A stretch of 64,000 bases of DNA, taken from contig JAUYQR010000003.1 in the NCBI GenBank assembly GCA_030697175.1, forward strand, positions 62,001-126,000. Reading direction: 5' to 3'. Of this stretch, positions 21,122 through 29,957 are shown in pieces (position 1 is the first letter of the stretch; each line of letters begins with the position of its first letter). This DNA is from Paracoccaceae bacterium. GTDB lineage: Bacteria; Pseudomonadota; Alphaproteobacteria; Rhodobacterales; Rhodobacteraceae. The position numbers and the translations under genes were made by a program. The notes under the pieces were generated by a model. That model saw only the letters and a program-made list of their open reading frames with translations. It did not search any database and was not told the origin of the DNA.

Positions 21122-21133
21122 GTTAGCGCTAAC
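21122..21133. promoter_or_regulatory. Perfect palindrome GTTAGCGCTAAC before zwf
   Basis: A 12-base perfect palindrome with central GCGC, 38 bases upstream of the zwf ATG. Its symmetry and central CG fit a LacI/GalR-family operator. A weaker match to the glgP/agl operator pattern (GCTTTGAT) lies at about 21061. It suggests regulated expression of zwf-pgl-pgi; the regulator is not identifiable here. Confidence 0.5.
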
Positions 21134-21171
21134 AGGCGCCCGCCCAGCAGTCTGCTGTCGAAAGGACAATC

Positions 21172-22623
21172 ATGGTTTCGCGCGTCATTCCGGTGGATGT
21201 CTTCGACCTTGTGATCTTTGGTGGCACCGGCGACCTTGCCCGCCGCAAGATCCTGCCCGGTCTCTATCGCCGCTTCATGGCCGGCCAGATGCCCGCCGAC
21301 AGCCGCATCATCGGAGCCGCCCGCGCCGACCTCACCGACGATGCCTTCCGCGATCAGGTGCGCGCCGCCATTGCCGAGTTTGCCCCCAAGGCCCGTCAGG
21401 ATGCCGCCGTGATCGACGCCTTCGTCGCCCGCATCCATTACGTCGCGATCGACGCGACCGGCACCTCTGGCTGGGCAAAGCTGACGGGCATGATGCGCGA
21501 CAATGTGGTGCGCGCCTTCTACTTTTCGGTCGCGCCCAGCCTGTTCGGTGACATCGCCTCGCGCCTGCACGACCACGCCATTGCAGATCCCTGGAGCCGG
21601 ATCGTCGTCGAAAAACCCTTCGGCCGCGACCTCGCCTCGGCCCGCGCGTTGAACGAGGTGCTGGCCCGACATTTCACCGAAGCCCAGATCTACCGGATCG
21701 ACCATTACCTCGGCAAGGAAACCGTCCAGAACCTGATGGCGGTGCGCTTTGCCAACATCCTGTTCGAGCCCTTGTGGAAGGCCGAATACATCGACCACGT
21801 CCAGATCACCGTGGCCGAAACCGTGGGGGTGAACGGGCGTGGCGCCTATTACGACACCTCGGGCGCGATGCGCGATATGGTGCAAAACCACATGATGCAG
21901 CTTTTGTGCCTGATCGCGATGGAACCGCCCTACCACTTCGACCCCGACGCCGTGCGCGACGAAAAGCTGAAGGTGATCCGCGCCCTGAAACCGGTGCCAC
22001 CAGAAAATATCGTGCGCGGCCAATACGCTGCGGGGGGTAATGAAAGTGGTTATCTGGACCATTCGGAAAACCCCGCCTCGCGCACCGAAAGCTACATCGC
22101 GCTCAAGGTGCATGTTTCGAACTGGCGCTGGCAGGGGGTGCCGTTCTACCTGCGCACTGGCAAGCGTCTGCGCGCCCGCGCCTCGGAAATCGCGATCACC
22201 TTCAAGCAGCCACCGCACGCGATCTTTGACGATGCCAAGGGCTGGCATGAAAACGTGCTGGTGATCCGGCTTCAGCCGAACGAAGGCATGAACCTGATGG
22301 TGATGATCAAGGAACCGGGGCCGGGCGGCATGCGCCTGATGCAGGTGCCCTTGGACATGTCCTTTGCCGATGCCATCGACGACGGTGAGGATGTCCCCGA
22401 TGCCTATGAGCGCCTGATCATGGACGTGATCCGCGGCAATCAGACGCTCTTCATGCGCGGCGACGAGGTCGAGGCCGCCTGGGCCTGGACCGACCCGATC
22501 ATCGAAGGCTGGGAAACCCGCGGCGACCGTCCGCAAACCTATGACCCCGGATCGTCCGGCCCCGAAGATGCGTTGATGCTGATGCACCGCGATGGGCGGC
22601 GCTGGCGGGAGATCAAGGAATGA
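21172..22623 (+). CDS. zwf: Glucose-6-phosphate 1-dehydrogenase
   Basis: 483 residues. Oxidises G6P to 6-phosphogluconolactone with NAD(P)+. The N-terminal dinucleotide motif is FGGTGDLARRK, and the substrate-binding/catalytic RIDHYLGKETVQNL is intact. It feeds both the oxidative pentose phosphate and Entner-Doudoroff routes. ATG follows GAAAGGACAATC. It overlaps pgl by 4 bases. Confidence 0.98.
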   Translation: MVSRVIPVDVFDLVIFGGTGDLARRKILPGLYRRFMAGQMPADSRIIGAARADLTDDAFRDQVRAAIAEFAPKARQDAAVIDAFVARIHYVAIDATGTSGWAKLTGMMRDNVVRAFYFSVAPSLFGDIASRLHDHAIADPWSRIVVEKPFGRDLASARALNEVLARHFTEAQIYRIDHYLGKETVQNLMAVRFANILFEPLWKAEYIDHVQITVAETVGVNGRGAYYDTSGAMRDMVQNHMMQLLCLIAMEPPYHFDPDAVRDEKLKVIRALKPVPPENIVRGQYAAGGNESGYLDHSENPASRTESYIALKVHVSNWRWQGVPFYLRTGKRLRARASEIAITFKQPPHAIFDDAKGWHENVLVIRLQPNEGMNLMVMIKEPGPGGMRLMQVPLDMSFADAIDDGEDVPDAYERLIMDVIRGNQTLFMRGDEVEAAWAWTDPIIEGWETRGDRPQTYDPGSSGPEDALMLMHRDGRRWREIKE

Positions 22624-23291
22624 ATCTGCAAACCTATCCGGACCGCGAGCTGATGATGCTGTCGGTCGCCGACAAGATCGCAGGCCAGCTTGGCGATTTC
22701 CTGCGCCGCGATGGCCGCGCCACCCTGTCGGTGCCGGGCGGCACCACGCCGGGGCCGATCTTCGACACCCTGTCCGGCGTCGATCTCGATTGGGCAAATG
22801 TCGCCGTCATCCTGAATGACGAACGCTGGGTGCCCGAAACCTCCGACCGCTCCAACACCCGCCTCGTGCGCCAGCGCCTGCTGCGCAACCGCGCCGCAAA
22901 GGCCAACCTCGTGCCGCTTTACGCCGAGGCCGAGGCGCCCGAAGCCGCACTCGACGCGCTCTCTGATGGCATCCTGCCGCACCTGCCGATCTCGGTCCTT
23001 CTCCTCGGCATGGGCGCCGACATGCACACCGCCAGCCTCTTTCCCGGCGCCGACCGGCTGGACGAGGCGCTGTCCGCCTCGGCCCCGCCACTGATGGCGC
23101 TCCGTGCCGAGGCGGCGGGCGAGCCGCGCATCACCCTGACCGCCCCGGTTCTGAAGGCCGCCTTCAACATTCACATCCTGATCACCGGGCAGGACAAGCG
23201 CGACGCCCTCGAACGCGCGCAGTCCTTGCCGGTAAACGAGGCGCCGGTCCGCGCCGTTCTCGACAACGCAACCGTGCATTGGGCGGAGTGA
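22620..23291 (+). CDS. pgl: 6-phosphogluconolactonase
   Basis: 223 residues of the DevB/Pgl type: SVPGGTTPGPIFDTL near residue 38, VILNDERWVP near 61 and LLLGMGADMHTASLFPG near 125. Hydrolyses 6-phosphogluconolactone made by Zwf. Translation is coupled to zwf through an ATGA overlap, and pgi starts immediately after its stop. Confidence 0.97.
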   Translation: MNLQTYPDRELMMLSVADKIAGQLGDFLRRDGRATLSVPGGTTPGPIFDTLSGVDLDWANVAVILNDERWVPETSDRSNTRLVRQRLLRNRAAKANLVPLYAEAEAPEAALDALSDGILPHLPISVLLLGMGADMHTASLFPGADRLDEALSASAPPLMALRAEAAGEPRITLTAPVLKAAFNIHILITGQDKRDALERAQSLPVNEAPVRAVLDNATVHWAE

Positions 23292-24893
23292 ATGATGACC
23301 AAATGGGCAGCCTTGCAGGCAAAACACGCCGCCGTCGCCAACCGGCCGATCCTCGATCTCTTTGACGCCACCCGCGCCGCCGATTTCTCGGTCCGCGCCG
23401 ACGGGATGCTGCTGGACTATTCCAAGACCAACATCGACGCCGATACCCGCGCTGCCCTGATCGCCCTTGCCGAAACCTCCGGCGTGGCGGAAAAGCGCGC
23501 CGCCATGTTCGCGGGCGAAAAGATCAACCTCACCGAAGGCCGCGCCGTCCTGCACGTTGCCCTTCGCGCCGGCAATGACGCGGTCATCAAGGTCGATGGC
23601 CGCGACGTGCTGCCCGACGTGCGCCGCATCCGTGCCGCCGCCTACGGCTTTGCCCGCGACGTGCGGTCAGGTGCCTGCACCGGGCAGGGTGGCCGCATCA
23701 CCGATGTCGTCAACATCGGCATCGGCGGCTCCGACCTTGGCCCCGCGATGGCATATCTGGCGCTCCAACCCTTCGCCGATGGCCCGCGCTGCCATTTCGT
23801 CTCCAACGTGGATGGCGCGCATATCCACGACACGCTGCGCGGCCTTGATCCCGCGACCACCCTCGTCATCGTCGCCTCCAAGACCTTCACCACGATCGAG
23901 ACGATGACCAACGCCGACACCGCCAAACGCTGGATGGCGGAAAAGGTCGCAAACCCCGCTTCACAATTTGCCGCCGTGTCGACCGCCGGTGACAAGACCG
24001 CCGCTTACGGCATTGATCCGGCACGTGTTTTCGGGTTCGAGGATTGGGTCGGCGGGCGCTATTCGATGTGGGGACCGATCGGCCTTTCCCTGATGATCGC
24101 CATCGGACCCGAGGCGTTCGACCAGTTCCTCGCCGGCGGCCGCGCGATGGACGACCACTTCCTGACCGCCCCCTTCGCGCAGAACATGCCCGTGCTGCTC
24201 GCCCTCACCGGGATCTGGCACAACCAGCTTTGCGGCACCACCACCCGCGCCGTCCTGCCCTACGACCAGCGCCTGTCGCGTCTGCCGGCCTATCTCCAGC
24301 AGTTGGAGATGGAATCGAACGGCAAACGCGTCGCCATCGACGGCAGCGACCTTGAAACCCACTCCGGCCCCGTGGTCTGGGGCGAACCCGGCACCAACGG
24401 CCAGCACGCCTTTTACCAACTGATCCACCAAGGCACCCGCACCGTCCCTTGCGAGTTCCTCGTCGCCCGTCGTGGCCACGAGCCTGACCTTGCACACCAG
24501 CACCTCCTTCTGGTCGCAAACTGCCTCGCGCAAGCCGAAGCGCTCCTGCGCGGCCGCAGCCTGGATGAGGCGCGCGCCATCATGGCCAGGAAGGGCCTGA
24601 CTGGCGCCGAACTGGAAAAACAGGCCCGCCACCGCGTCTTTCCCGGCAACCGCCCCTCGACCGTGCTGGCCTACGACCAGCTTACATCCTTCGTCCTCGG
24701 CCAGATCATCGCGCTTTACGAACACCGGGTGTTTGTCGAAGGCGTGATCCTCGGGCTGAACTCCTACGATCAATGGGGGGTGGAACTGGGCAAGGAACTG
24801 GCGCTCGCCCTCCAGCCGGTCCTCGAAGGCAGCGCAGGCACGGATGGCAAGGACGGCTCGACCGCAGCACTGGTCGATTTCCTGCGCGCCTGA
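23292..24893 (+). CDS. pgi: Glucose-6-phosphate isomerase
   Basis: 533 residues, two SIS domains. GIGGSDLGP and the signature [13 protein letters not shown] near the middle, and the C-terminal [11 protein letters not shown]...[26 protein letters not shown] block are intact. Interconverts G6P and F6P; in organisms using Entner-Doudoroff it mainly recycles F6P to G6P. Start ATG follows the pgl stop directly (tgaATG). edd and eda are not in the window. Confidence 0.98.
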   Translation: MMTKWAALQAKHAAVANRPILDLFDATRAADFSVRADGMLLDYSKTNIDADTRAALIALAETSGVAEKRAAMFAGEKINLTEGRAVLHVALRAGNDAVIKVDGRDVLPDVRRIRAAAYGFARDVRSGACTGQGGRITDVVNIGIGGSDLGPAMAYLALQPFADGPRCHFVSNVDGAHIHDTLRGLDPATTLVIVASKTFTTIETMTNADTAKRWMAEKVANPASQFAAVSTAGDKTAAYGIDPARVFGFEDWVGGRYSMWGPIGLSLMIAIGPEAFDQFLAGGRAMDDHFLTAPFAQNMPVLLALTGIWHNQLCGTTTRAVLPYDQRLSRLPAYLQQLEMESNGKRVAIDGSDLETHSGPVVWGEPGTNGQHAFYQLIHQGTRTVPCEFLVARRGHEPDLAHQHLLLVANCLAQAEALLRGRSLDEARAIMARKGLTGAELEKQARHRVFPGNRPSTVLAYDQLTSFVLGQIIALYEHRVFVEGVILGLNSYDQWGVELGKELALALQPVLEGSAGTDGKDGSTAALVDFLRA

Positions 24894-24907
24894 TCTTCCT
24901 CTCTGGA

Positions 24908-24952
24908 CAAATATCCCACGGGGGGTGCGGGGGGTGTGAAACCCCCCGCTTT
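24908..24952. terminator. GC-rich hairpin with gatattt box between pgi and ridA
   Basis: GCGGGGGGT, loop gtgaa, ACCCCCCGC (24927-24935/24941-24949): a 9-bp perfect stem between two convergent genes, next to ATATCCCA (reverse GGGATAT). Likely acts as a bidirectional terminator. The same layout, GC hairpin plus GGGATATTTG box, recurs before glgA. Confidence 0.65.
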
Positions 24953-24958
24953 CCGCAC

Positions 24959-25312
24959 TTACCGCAGCGCGGCGGTGACGATCACTTCCACCAGATACTC
25001 CGGCGTCGCCAGCTTTGCCTCGCCCGTCGCGCGGGCCGGTGTGTGGCCCTGCGGCACCCAGGCATCCCAGACCGCGTTCATCTCGGCAAAGCTCGCCATA
25101 TCGGCCAGCCAGATCTGCGCCGACAGGATGCGGGTCTTGTCGGTGCCGGCCTGCGCCAGAATCCGGTCCACCTCGGCCAGGCAGGCTTTCGTCTGATCGG
25201 TGACCGAAGCCCCCGGCGTGCCAACTTGCCCGGCAACCCACAGGATACCGTTGCAAGCCACCGCTTCCGACATGCGCGGGCCAGTGCCGTAGCGGGTGAT
25301 CTCGTTTGTCAT
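24959..25312 (-). CDS. ridA: RidA family enamine/imine deaminase
   Basis: 117 residues of the YjgF/YER057c/UK114 family, here the Rid branch with CNGILWVAGQVGTPGASVTDQT and a C-terminal NAVWDAWVP...EVIVTAAL. The catalytic Arg-containing segment of archetypal RidA is not strictly conserved (PEYLVEVIVTA in place of the usual CRVEI), so it could be a Rid2/Rid7-type paralogue. Cytosolic. Convergent with pgi. Confidence 0.85.
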   Translation of the reverse strand: MTNEITRYGTGPRMSEAVACNGILWVAGQVGTPGASVTDQTKACLAEVDRILAQAGTDKTRILSAQIWLADMASFAEMNAVWDAWVPQGHTPARATGEAKLATPEYLVEVIVTAALR

Positions 25313-25376
25313 GGAATGCTCCCTTGTTGCTGGCCCCGGTGCTAGCGGTTTGGCGCGCCGAACGGAAGCAGCCTCG

Positions 25377-25700
25377 TCACAGCTTGCGGCAGTTGAGCTG
25401 GTCGCCGGTCTTGCCCGATACCCAGGTCATGCCCGTCGCCGTCACCGCCGCCAGCGCGATCATGTAGCCGCGATCGAAGGTCAGCGTATAGCTCGACCCG
25501 TCCCGCGTCACCGACCGGATCGGCATCGCACCGCCGCCGCTGTCGTAGGTCTTGTCGGTAAAGGTCATCACGCTGACCCCGCAATCCCATTGCCCGACAA
25601 AGGCATAGGGCTCCACCGGTGCCACGTCCCTGACGCAGGCCGCCAGCAGCAGCGGAACAAGCAGTAGCGGGGCATGCAGTAGCGGGGCAAGTCGGCTCAT
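25377..25700 (-). CDS. Small lipoprotein, function unknown
   Basis: 107 residues. N-terminal signal with lipobox LLLAAC, then a compact domain with a Cys pair (GQWDCG and QLNCRKL) that could form a disulfide, and an alternating-strand pattern (SYTLTFDRGYMIALAAV). The layout is like small beta-barrel lipoproteins such as AprI/Inh protease inhibitors, but the match is only by general shape. 64 bases upstream of ridA on the same strand. Confidence 0.75.
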   Translation of the reverse strand: MSRLAPLLHAPLLLVPLLLAACVRDVAPVEPYAFVGQWDCGVSVMTFTDKTYDSGGGAMPIRSVTRDGSSYTLTFDRGYMIALAAVTATGMTWVSGKTGDQLNCRKL

Positions 25701-25774
25701 CAGCGCACTCCACGGCGATCATCGGCCTACGCTACGTCCTGCGCCGCGCCTGTCAACTGTCCGGATGGCTGTGC

Positions 25775-25848
25775 TGGAGCGGGTGAAGGGAATCGAACCC
25801 TCGTCGTAAGCTTGGGAAGCTTCTGCTCTGCCATTGAGCTACACCCGC
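25775..25848 (-). tRNA. tRNA-Gly (anticodon CCC)
   Basis: 74 nt on the minus strand including an encoded CCA (25777-25775). Acceptor stem GCGGGTG/CACCCGC, D-arm GCTC...GAGC, T-arm with GTTCGATTC, and anticodon loop TTCCCAA giving CCC, which reads GGG. The 27-43 pair of the anticodon stem is a G-A mismatch. Confidence 0.95.
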
Positions 25849-25924
25849 GTGCAGCCTGAGGTAAGACAGCCGCGCCGTCCCGTCAAGCCAGTACGGCATG
25901 CGGAACGGCGCGGGCATCAGGTCA

Positions 25925-25970
25925 CGGCAGCGGGCCATCGACCGGGGACTTGGCCTTAGGCCCGCTGCCG
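25925..25970. terminator. Long hairpin downstream of the fasciclin gene
   Basis: CGGCAGCGGGCC (25925-25936) and GGCCCGCTGCCG (25959-25970) form a perfect 12-bp stem with a 22-base loop, about 70 bases past the fasciclin stop. No T-run follows, so it may be a Rho-assisted terminator or an mRNA-stabilising stem. Nothing else is visible in 25849-26039. Confidence 0.5.
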
Positions 25971-26039
25971 CTTCGTGCCTGCCCTCCGTCGCCCGGCCGA
26001 GTGACGCGGCGCGGGCAGGCGGGGGGCAGGGGTCCGAAA

Positions 26040-26585
26040 TCACATCGCGGGCAGCATCACCGTGTCGATGACGTGGATCACGCCGTTCGATTGCTTGACG
26101 TCGGCGATGGTGACCGAGGCCACGTTGCCGGCTTCGTCCGTCAGCTTGATCATGTCGCCTTCATAGGACGCCTGCAGCGTGCAGCCGCCCAGCGTCGGCA
26201 CCGGATGCTTGCCGCCATCGTCCTTGATCATGCCATTCAGCGCTTCGGCCATCACGGCCTTGCCGACGACGTGGCAGGTCAGGATCTTGGTCAACTGGTC
26301 CTTGTTTTCCGGCTTCAGCAGGGTCTCGACCGTGCCGGCGGGCAGCTTGGCGAAGGCTTCGTTGGTCGGCGCGAACACGGTGAACGGGCCAGCGCCCGAC
26401 AGCGTTTCCACCAGGCCAGCGGCCTGCACGGCGGCGACCAGCGTGGTGTGATCGGCCGAGTTCACGGCGTTTTCGACGATGTTCTTGTCTTCATACATCG
26501 CCGCGCCGCCAACCATCGGGTTTTCAGCCAGCGCCATGCCGGTCGACAGGGCCAGGATCGCGGTTGCAAGGTGGAAAGCGTTCAT
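26040..26585 (-). CDS. Secreted fasciclin (FAS1) domain protein
   Basis: About 181 residues: signal peptide (about 1-20, ALSTGMALA), then one FAS1 domain with H1 motif GPFTVFAPTNEAFAKLP and H2-like NGVIHVIDTVMLP. FAS1 proteins are extracellular or periplasmic adhesion/ligand-binding proteins. The ATG at 26585 is used since the 12 residues before it break the signal peptide. It lies 111 bases downstream of the anti-sigma gene, on the same strand, a pairing often seen where the ECF sigma controls the FAS1 gene. Confidence 0.93.
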   Translation of the reverse strand: MNAFHLATAILALSTGMALAENPMVGGAAMYEDKNIVENAVNSADHTTLVAAVQAAGLVETLSGAGPFTVFAPTNEAFAKLPAGTVETLLKPENKDQLTKILTCHVVGKAVMAEALNGMIKDDGGKHPVPTLGGCTLQASYEGDMIKLTDEAGNVASVTIADVKQSNGVIHVIDTVMLPAM

Positions 26586-26650
26586 CAGGGTCACTCCAGG
26601 GTTCTGTTCAGGGCGGGCCAATCCCGCCTCACACCCGGAGTTACGGAGGC

Positions 26651-26679
26651 CTGCGGGGGTAAGTTTCAGTCCCCCGCAG
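26651..26679 (-). terminator. Hairpin between anti-sigma and fasciclin genes
   Basis: CTGCGGGGG/CCCCCGCAG, a 9-bp stem with an 11-base loop, 18 bases past the anti-sigma stop. It may end the sigma/anti-sigma transcript so that the fasciclin gene has its own promoter. No T-run is seen. Confidence 0.5.
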
Positions 26680-26696
26680 CGCTCACGCTTTCGTGA

Positions 26697-27362
26697 TCAT
26701 GTATCGCTGGTGACCGGTGCGGTCAGAATGACCGGCCCGGTCGGCAAACCGCTGGGCGACCCGCCTGCAGGCTCAACCGACACGGCAAACAGCCAGCCTG
26801 CCGGCGGCACGGGATAGTCGATCACAAGCGCCTCATCCTCAAGCAGACCCAGCGACACCGGCGATTGTCCCGGCGCGATGATCCACAGCTGATGCACTTG
26901 TCCTGCCGGGGCAGGCTGGCCCGCCACCCGCGTGGCAGTCAGACGGTCGCCGACATGGGTCAACTGGTAGGACAGCCCGGCATCCTTGGTTGCCAAGACC
27001 GCGACCACCTCCGGCGTTGGCGGCGCCAGGACCACAACCGCAGCCACCGCCACCGCGACCGCAAAGGCCATGCCCGACAGCCAGCCGAAAAGGCTTCGCT
27101 GCGGCTTTTCGGCTACGGGGAAGAGGCGGGCCTCGATCTTCGCCAAGACATCCGGCGCGGCCACCTCGGGCGTTTCGTCATCCAAAGGCGACAACCGTTG
27201 TTCCCAAGCAGCCACCCGCGCCGCAAACACGGTGTCAGCCTTCATCCGCGCCTCAACAGCGCTGCGGTCCGCCATGTCGAGAACACCCAGCACATATTCA
27301 CCGGCCAGCGCGTCGTCGTTGTCCTCAGGGCTGGCGTCAGGCTCAAGGGTAGTGTCGGTCAT
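26697..27362 (-). CDS. Anti-sigma factor, RskA-like
   Basis: 221 residues. An N-terminal cytosolic domain with ALAGEYVLGVLD (zinc-less anti-sigma domain), one membrane segment (about residues 92-112, GMAFAVAVAVAAVVVLA) and a C-terminal RskA domain facing the periplasm (VHQLWIIAPGQSPVSLGLL). It should bind and silence the ECF sigma factor until periplasmic proteolysis. ATG at 27362 overlaps the sigma stop by 4 bases, giving coupled synthesis of the pair. An upstream ATG at 27404 lies inside the sigma gene. Confidence 0.93.
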   Translation of the reverse strand: MTDTTLEPDASPEDNDDALAGEYVLGVLDMADRSAVEARMKADTVFAARVAAWEQRLSPLDDETPEVAAPDVLAKIEARLFPVAEKPQRSLFGWLSGMAFAVAVAVAAVVVLAPPTPEVVAVLATKDAGLSYQLTHVGDRLTATRVAGQPAPAGQVHQLWIIAPGQSPVSLGLLEDEALVIDYPVPPAGWLFAVSVEPAGGSPSGLPTGPVILTAPVTSDT

Positions 27363-27892
27363 TCCAGACACTCCTTCAATTTCAACAGGCTGCGACGCAG
27401 CCATGTCCGCATCGTGTTCAGCGGCACCCCATGGCGCGCGGCCAGATCGTCATAGGAAAGCCCATCAAGGTAGGCTCCCTTCACCGCTGCCGCGCGATCC
27501 GGCTCCAGCGTGGCAAAGCAGTCCGTCACCCGCCGCGCCTCGCCTTGCGCAATCAGCCGGGCCTCGGCGCGGGGTGTGCTGTCCTGCACCATGTCCAGTC
27601 CATCATCGCTTGCCGCCGCCGGGCGGCTGCGCAAGCGGTCAATCGCCAGATTGCGCGCAATCGCGATCAGCCAGGTCATGCCCCGGCCTTTCGTGGCGTC
27701 AAACCGCCCCGCGCGCGTCCAGACCCGTGTGTAGACCTCTTGCAAGGCATCCTCCGCCTCAGACCGTTCCCCCAAGATACGGAGCAGCACGCCCATGAGT
27801 TTCGCGGAACTGTCGCGATAAAGCGCACGAAACGCTGCCCGGTCTCCGGCGGCGCAATTCGCGATGTGGTTTGCTATCGGGTCGTCGGTCAT
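27359..27892 (-). CDS. ECF-type RNA polymerase sigma factor (SigK-like)
   Basis: 177 residues with region 2 (AFRALYRDSSAKLMGVLLRIL, EAEDALQEVYTRVW, ...TWLIAIARNLAIDRLR) and region 4 (LSYDDLAARHGVPLNTMRTWLRRSLLKLKECL). The linker to region 4 and the RskA partner place it with SigK/ECF19-like factors rather than RpoE-ChrR. First gene of sigma/anti-sigma/fasciclin. The promoter it recognises is not evident. Confidence 0.94.
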   Translation of the reverse strand: MTDDPIANHIANCAAGDRAAFRALYRDSSAKLMGVLLRILGERSEAEDALQEVYTRVWTRAGRFDATKGRGMTWLIAIARNLAIDRLRSRPAAASDDGLDMVQDSTPRAEARLIAQGEARRVTDCFATLEPDRAAAVKGAYLDGLSYDDLAARHGVPLNTMRTWLRRSLLKLKECLE

Positions 27893-27923
27893 CGCGTGAC
27901 GTTACCGGGGCAGGGCGCGCCTG

Positions 27924-29957
27924 TCACCCCCGCCGCCGCCGTCCACGGTCGCCCCCGGACCCCGAGGTATTGAAGCTGACCTCGGGCAGGGTGACGATCT
28001 TGCTCAGTTCGGGGAACGTATCGACTGCGTTCGGAATGGCGCTGGCGTTGACGAAATGCTCCTGAAAGCGTGGTTCGATGGCGGTTTCGACCTTGTGGAT
28101 CTCATGCACCGTCGCCTCGATTGCATCGCGCGAGGCGACGTTGCACAGCGCGATCCGCGCCCCCGTGCCTGCCGCGTTGCCCGCCGACACCACCTTGTCC
28201 AGCTTCACATCCGGAATCATCCCCAGGACCATCGCGTGCTTGGGGCTGATATGCGCGCCGAACGCTCCGGCCAGCGTGACCCGGTCCACCGTCTCCACGC
28301 CCATCTCGTCCATCAACAACTTGGCCCCGGCATAAAGCGCCGCCTTCGCCAACTGGATCGCGCGGATATCGCCCTGCGTCACGGTGATCAGCGGCCCGCC
28401 CTCCGCCGTGCCATCGTGCAGCACATAATCATGCGTCCGCCCGGTGCTGATGCTGCGCTGTGTCCCGGTCTGATCCGGCCCGCCAATCAGGCCACCCTGA
28501 TCGACCAGCCCCGCCATCCGCATCTCCGCCACCGCCTCGATGATGCCCGATCCGCAGATGCCGGTCACACCCGTCGAAGCGGTCGCTGCCGCAAACCCCG
28601 GATCGGTCGACCACAGGTCCGAGCCGATCACCTTGAACCGCGGCTCCTTGGTCGCGGGGTCGATCTCCACCCGCTCGATTGCCCCGGGTGCCGCGCGCTG
28701 GCCGGAACTGATCTGCGCGCCCTCGAACGCAGGCCCGGTGGGCGACGAACAGGCCAGCACCCGCGTCTTGTTGCCCAGCAAGATCTCCGCGTTGGTCCCC
28801 ACATCGACGATCAGCACCATGTCGTCCGACTTGCCGGGTTCCTCCGACAAGGCCACCGCCGCCGCATCCGCCCCGACATGCCCCGCGATACACGGCAGGA
28901 TATAGACCCGCGCCGAGGCGTTGATCACCGACAGATCCAGATCCCGCGCGTCCAAGCTGAGCGAACCGGAGGTCGCAAGCGCGAACGGCGCCTGACCCAG
29001 CTCCACCGGGTCGATCCCCAGAAGCAAATGGTGCATCACCGGGTTGCAGACGAACACCGTCTCGTAGATCGACGTTGCAGGCACCCCCGCCTCACCCGCC
29101 AAAGCCCCCGCCAGCGTGTTGATCGCCTCGCGCACCGCGCGGGTCATCTCGACGTCGCCCCCGGGGTTCATCATCGCATAGGAAACCCGGCTCATCAGGT
29201 CTTCGCCAAACCGGATCTGCGGGTTCATCACGCCGCTGGAGGCCAGCACCCGCCCATCCGCCAGATCGCAAAGATGCGCCGCGATGGTGGTCGATCCAAG
29301 GTCGATCGCCAACCCGTAAAGCGGCCCCTCGTTGAACCCGGGGAAGATATCCAGAATCCGGTGCCGCGCGTCGTGGTTGCCCTTGTGCAGCACCACCGTG
29401 ACCTTCCACTCGCCCTTGCGCAACGCGGGCTGCAACCGCCGCATCAACCCAAGGTCGCAGGTCACATCCTCGACCTGCCACTGGTCGCGCAGCGCAATCG
29501 CCAGCCGCTCGAAATCGCCGGTGGGTTCGTGCATGTCCGGTTCCGCCACCTCGACGTAAAGCGCGCGGGTGGCCGGGTCCATCGCGATCACCCGCTCGGT
29601 TGCCGACTTGCGGATCACCTGCTTGTGGACCTGGGATTCCGGCGGCACGTCGATCACCACGTCGCCCATCACCTTGGCCTGACAGCCCAGCCGCCGCCCG
29701 TCGATCAGCCCGCGAATGCGCTTGTAGCGATCCTCGACCGCGTTCCATTCGCTCAGCGCGTCCTCGGCGACGGTGACGCCATGCTTGGAGAAATCGCCAT
29801 AGCCCGGGGTGATCTGGCACTTGGAACAGATCCCCCGCCCGCCGCACACCGAATCAAGGTCCACCCCCAACTGCCGTGCCGCCGTCAGCACCGGCGTGCC
29901 CACGGCAAACCGCCCCCGTTTGCCCGAGGGCGTGAAAATCACCAGTGCGTCGCTCAT
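27924..29957 (-). CDS. ASKHA-domain iron-sulfur protein, reductive activator of corrinoid proteins (RACo/RamA type)
   Basis: 677 residues. N-terminal [2Fe-2S] ferredoxin domain (Cys 38, 44, 47 and 92), a linker, then an actin-like ATPase region (GLAIDLGSTTIAAHL; LIVDVGTNAEILLGN; VTLAGAFGAHISP), the architecture of RACo and related DUF4445 proteins that reduce Co(II) corrinoids to Co(I) with ATP. In Rhodobacterales such proteins usually accompany MttB-type methyltransferases; one lies about 15 kb upstream here. The C-terminal tail is Gly/Arg-rich (GSGGDRGRRRRG). It overlaps the cupin gene by 4 bases. Confidence 0.92.
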   Translation of the reverse strand: MSDALVIFTPSGKRGRFAVGTPVLTAARQLGVDLDSVCGGRGICSKCQITPGYGDFSKHGVTVAEDALSEWNAVEDRYKRIRGLIDGRRLGCQAKVMGDVVIDVPPESQVHKQVIRKSATERVIAMDPATRALYVEVAEPDMHEPTGDFERLAIALRDQWQVEDVTCDLGLMRRLQPALRKGEWKVTVVLHKGNHDARHRILDIFPGFNEGPLYGLAIDLGSTTIAAHLCDLADGRVLASSGVMNPQIRFGEDLMSRVSYAMMNPGGDVEMTRAVREAINTLAGALAGEAGVPATSIYETVFVCNPVMHHLLLGIDPVELGQAPFALATSGSLSLDARDLDLSVINASARVYILPCIAGHVGADAAAVALSEEPGKSDDMVLIVDVGTNAEILLGNKTRVLACSSPTGPAFEGAQISSGQRAAPGAIERVEIDPATKEPRFKVIGSDLWSTDPGFAAATASTGVTGICGSGIIEAVAEMRMAGLVDQGGLIGGPDQTGTQRSISTGRTHDYVLHDGTAEGGPLITVTQGDIRAIQLAKAALYAGAKLLMDEMGVETVDRVTLAGAFGAHISPKHAMVLGMIPDVKLDKVVSAGNAAGTGARIALCNVASRDAIEATVHEIHKVETAIEPRFQEHFVNASAIPNAVDTFPELSKIVTLPEVSFNTSGSGGDRGRRRRG

